Of a DNA stretch of 64,000 nt, positions 63,211 through 64,000 are shown in pieces; positions within the stretch are counted from its first letter, which is position 1, and each line of letters begins with the position of its first letter. Source of the stretch: Adiantum capillus-veneris. Its lineage: Eukaryota; Streptophyta; Polypodiopsida; Polypodiales; Pteridaceae. The notes below the pieces were generated by a model. That model worked only from the letters and a program-made list of their open reading frames with translations, ran no database searches and was not told the origin of the DNA. A program made the translations under genes and the position numbers. The DNA lies in contig CM043964.1 in NCBI GenBank assembly GCA_014529385.2, forward strand, positions 5,983,997 to 6,047,996, given 5' to 3'.

Positions 63211-64000
63211 TGTGAGGTCCCCACCCCGTCGTATCAACAACGGATCTGATGGTAAACCTGGTGGCCACTAGATCTATAGCGGAAGCAAACAAAATGGTTC
63301 AGGGTTCAACTAGCGGACGATCTCTCATCACAAAGTGAGTCGAGTTCGAGCCTACTAGCAACGAGATCTAGCTCCACCTCGCAGGGGAAGCGTACTTATC
63401 TATCTAGCGATCCTAAGACCCACCTTCCAAGAGGAGAGAAACCCCGAGTGCCTTTTTCCCCATGTTTCAGAGGCACGTACTCTCGAGAATTCCCCGCTCT
63501 AGGGGCAATGAGCATTACTAATATCGAGTAAGCACTATGGGGACGGAGAGTTCCCGACCAATCGGGACCACCCATCTCGTAGGCATTGGCAACCTGAGCC
63601 AAGCCCCCACTTTCCACCCCCACACTCACACTTCATCGTGTGACCTAATTACTACCACAAGGGTTGTTCAACATAAATATTCCTTGTTTAATTCCGAATC
63701 ACATGGTTCGTTAAAACAACCCTTCAACCAGTATTGCAAACAACACCAAGACAGAATTCTAGTAAAAATTCTACTCAAACTTATTCATAAAAATTTCAAT
63801 GTTCTGGAGGTACAACATCCCCCCTCTAGCGAGAGTTCACTCCTCCCGTTGTCGCCTAGCTGCCCATACAACTAGGTATGTCCACCGCATAGAAAGCACG
63901 TCATGGACACTCCCACCGCATAGAAAGCAAGACGTGGGTTCCCACCGCATAGAAAGCAAGTCGTGGGTATCCACTGCATAGAAAGCATGACGTGGATTCA
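63211..64000 (-). repeat. 5' LTR of a minus-strand element, cut by window edge
   Basis: In sense orientation it ends GGGGTGGGGACCTCACA beside the primer-binding site. At least 790 bp are in the window. The outer part contains a 29-bp tandem array at about 63876-64000. No coding sequence is supported within it. Confidence 0.65.
63876..64000. repeat. 29-bp minisatellite (CCACCGCATAGAAAGCA...)
   Basis: Four consecutive units of about 29-33 bp each contain CCAC(C/T)GCATAGAAAGCA followed by an A/T-GTCGTGG-type word. The array continues to, and probably beyond, the window edge. There are no unique spacers, so it is not a CRISPR. Confidence 0.9.

Noticed and set aside
63876-64000. CRISPR-like array
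   Set aside because: Units repeat along their whole length with no unique spacers, no cas genes are near, and the context is a plant LTR.

Overview
This window looks like nuclear DNA of a large, transposon-rich land-plant genome. The evidence is nested Ty3/gypsy and Ty1/copia LTR retrotransposons with plant-type primer-binding sites (initiator tRNA-Met, and a tRNA-Asp-like site), a CACTA (En/Spm) transposon with a TNP2-like transposase, a scrap of plant LINE, and many (CT)n, (GA)n and (TG)n tracts. I find no convincing host gene, rRNA, tRNA gene or CRISPR array. The sequence does not fix the species. A fern, lycophyte, gymnosperm or other large-genome plant would all fit.

Layout, left to right. 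1-1476: decayed gypsy integrase with an LTR edge. 1477-4454: inverted LTR debris and low-complexity DNA. 4455-5920: truncated LTR of a second gypsy family (called R1). 6576-12305: complete, apparently intact copia element (Copia-A) with matching 232-bp LTRs, a TTGTG target-site duplication and one open gag-pol frame. 12582-32166: an old LTR element (X) with long, diverged LTRs and only gag-like remnants. Inside X lies G1 (16496-29674, minus strand), a 13.2-kb gypsy element flanked by TGGAT duplications. 32200-37780: a related, broken gypsy element (G2, minus). 38180-43682: Copia-B1 (minus), truncated against a CACTA element (43683-46518, minus). 46940-47460: LINE scrap. 47461-53539: mostly unassigned DNA. 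53540-58989: Copia-B2 (plus, decayed). 59641-61106: gypsy RT/RNase H remnant (G3, minus), cut by an R1 LTR (61139-62866, minus). 62867-64000: ends of further gypsy-type elements.

The most interesting observation concerns G1 and G2. G1 has the usual gag, protease, RT, RNase H and integrase. After the integrase, its pol frame continues into a second retropepsin-like domain (DTGA at 20127-20138, LGRMWM at 19908-19925), then four W[VI]PK repeats. A separate 140-aa acidic ORF (18318-18740) follows before the 3' LTR. The diverged relative G2 keeps traces of both proteases, including DTGA at 32507-32518 and an ILG-type motif near 32330, in the same post-integrase position. A second, C-terminal protease therefore seems to be a conserved property of this lineage, and I do not know of a published description.

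How the parts relate: X is gag-only and must have depended on another element. Its polypurine tract nearly matches the one downstream of the integrase remnant at 112-1095, which suggests a partner family. Copia-A and Copia-B have different LTRs but share leader motifs, including an ACTCTGCC-containing motif 41-51 nt upstream of the gag start. Insertion order can be read from nesting: X is older than G1; the G3 remnant is older than the R1-bearing element; Copia-A is the youngest complete insertion. All identity estimates were made by eye.
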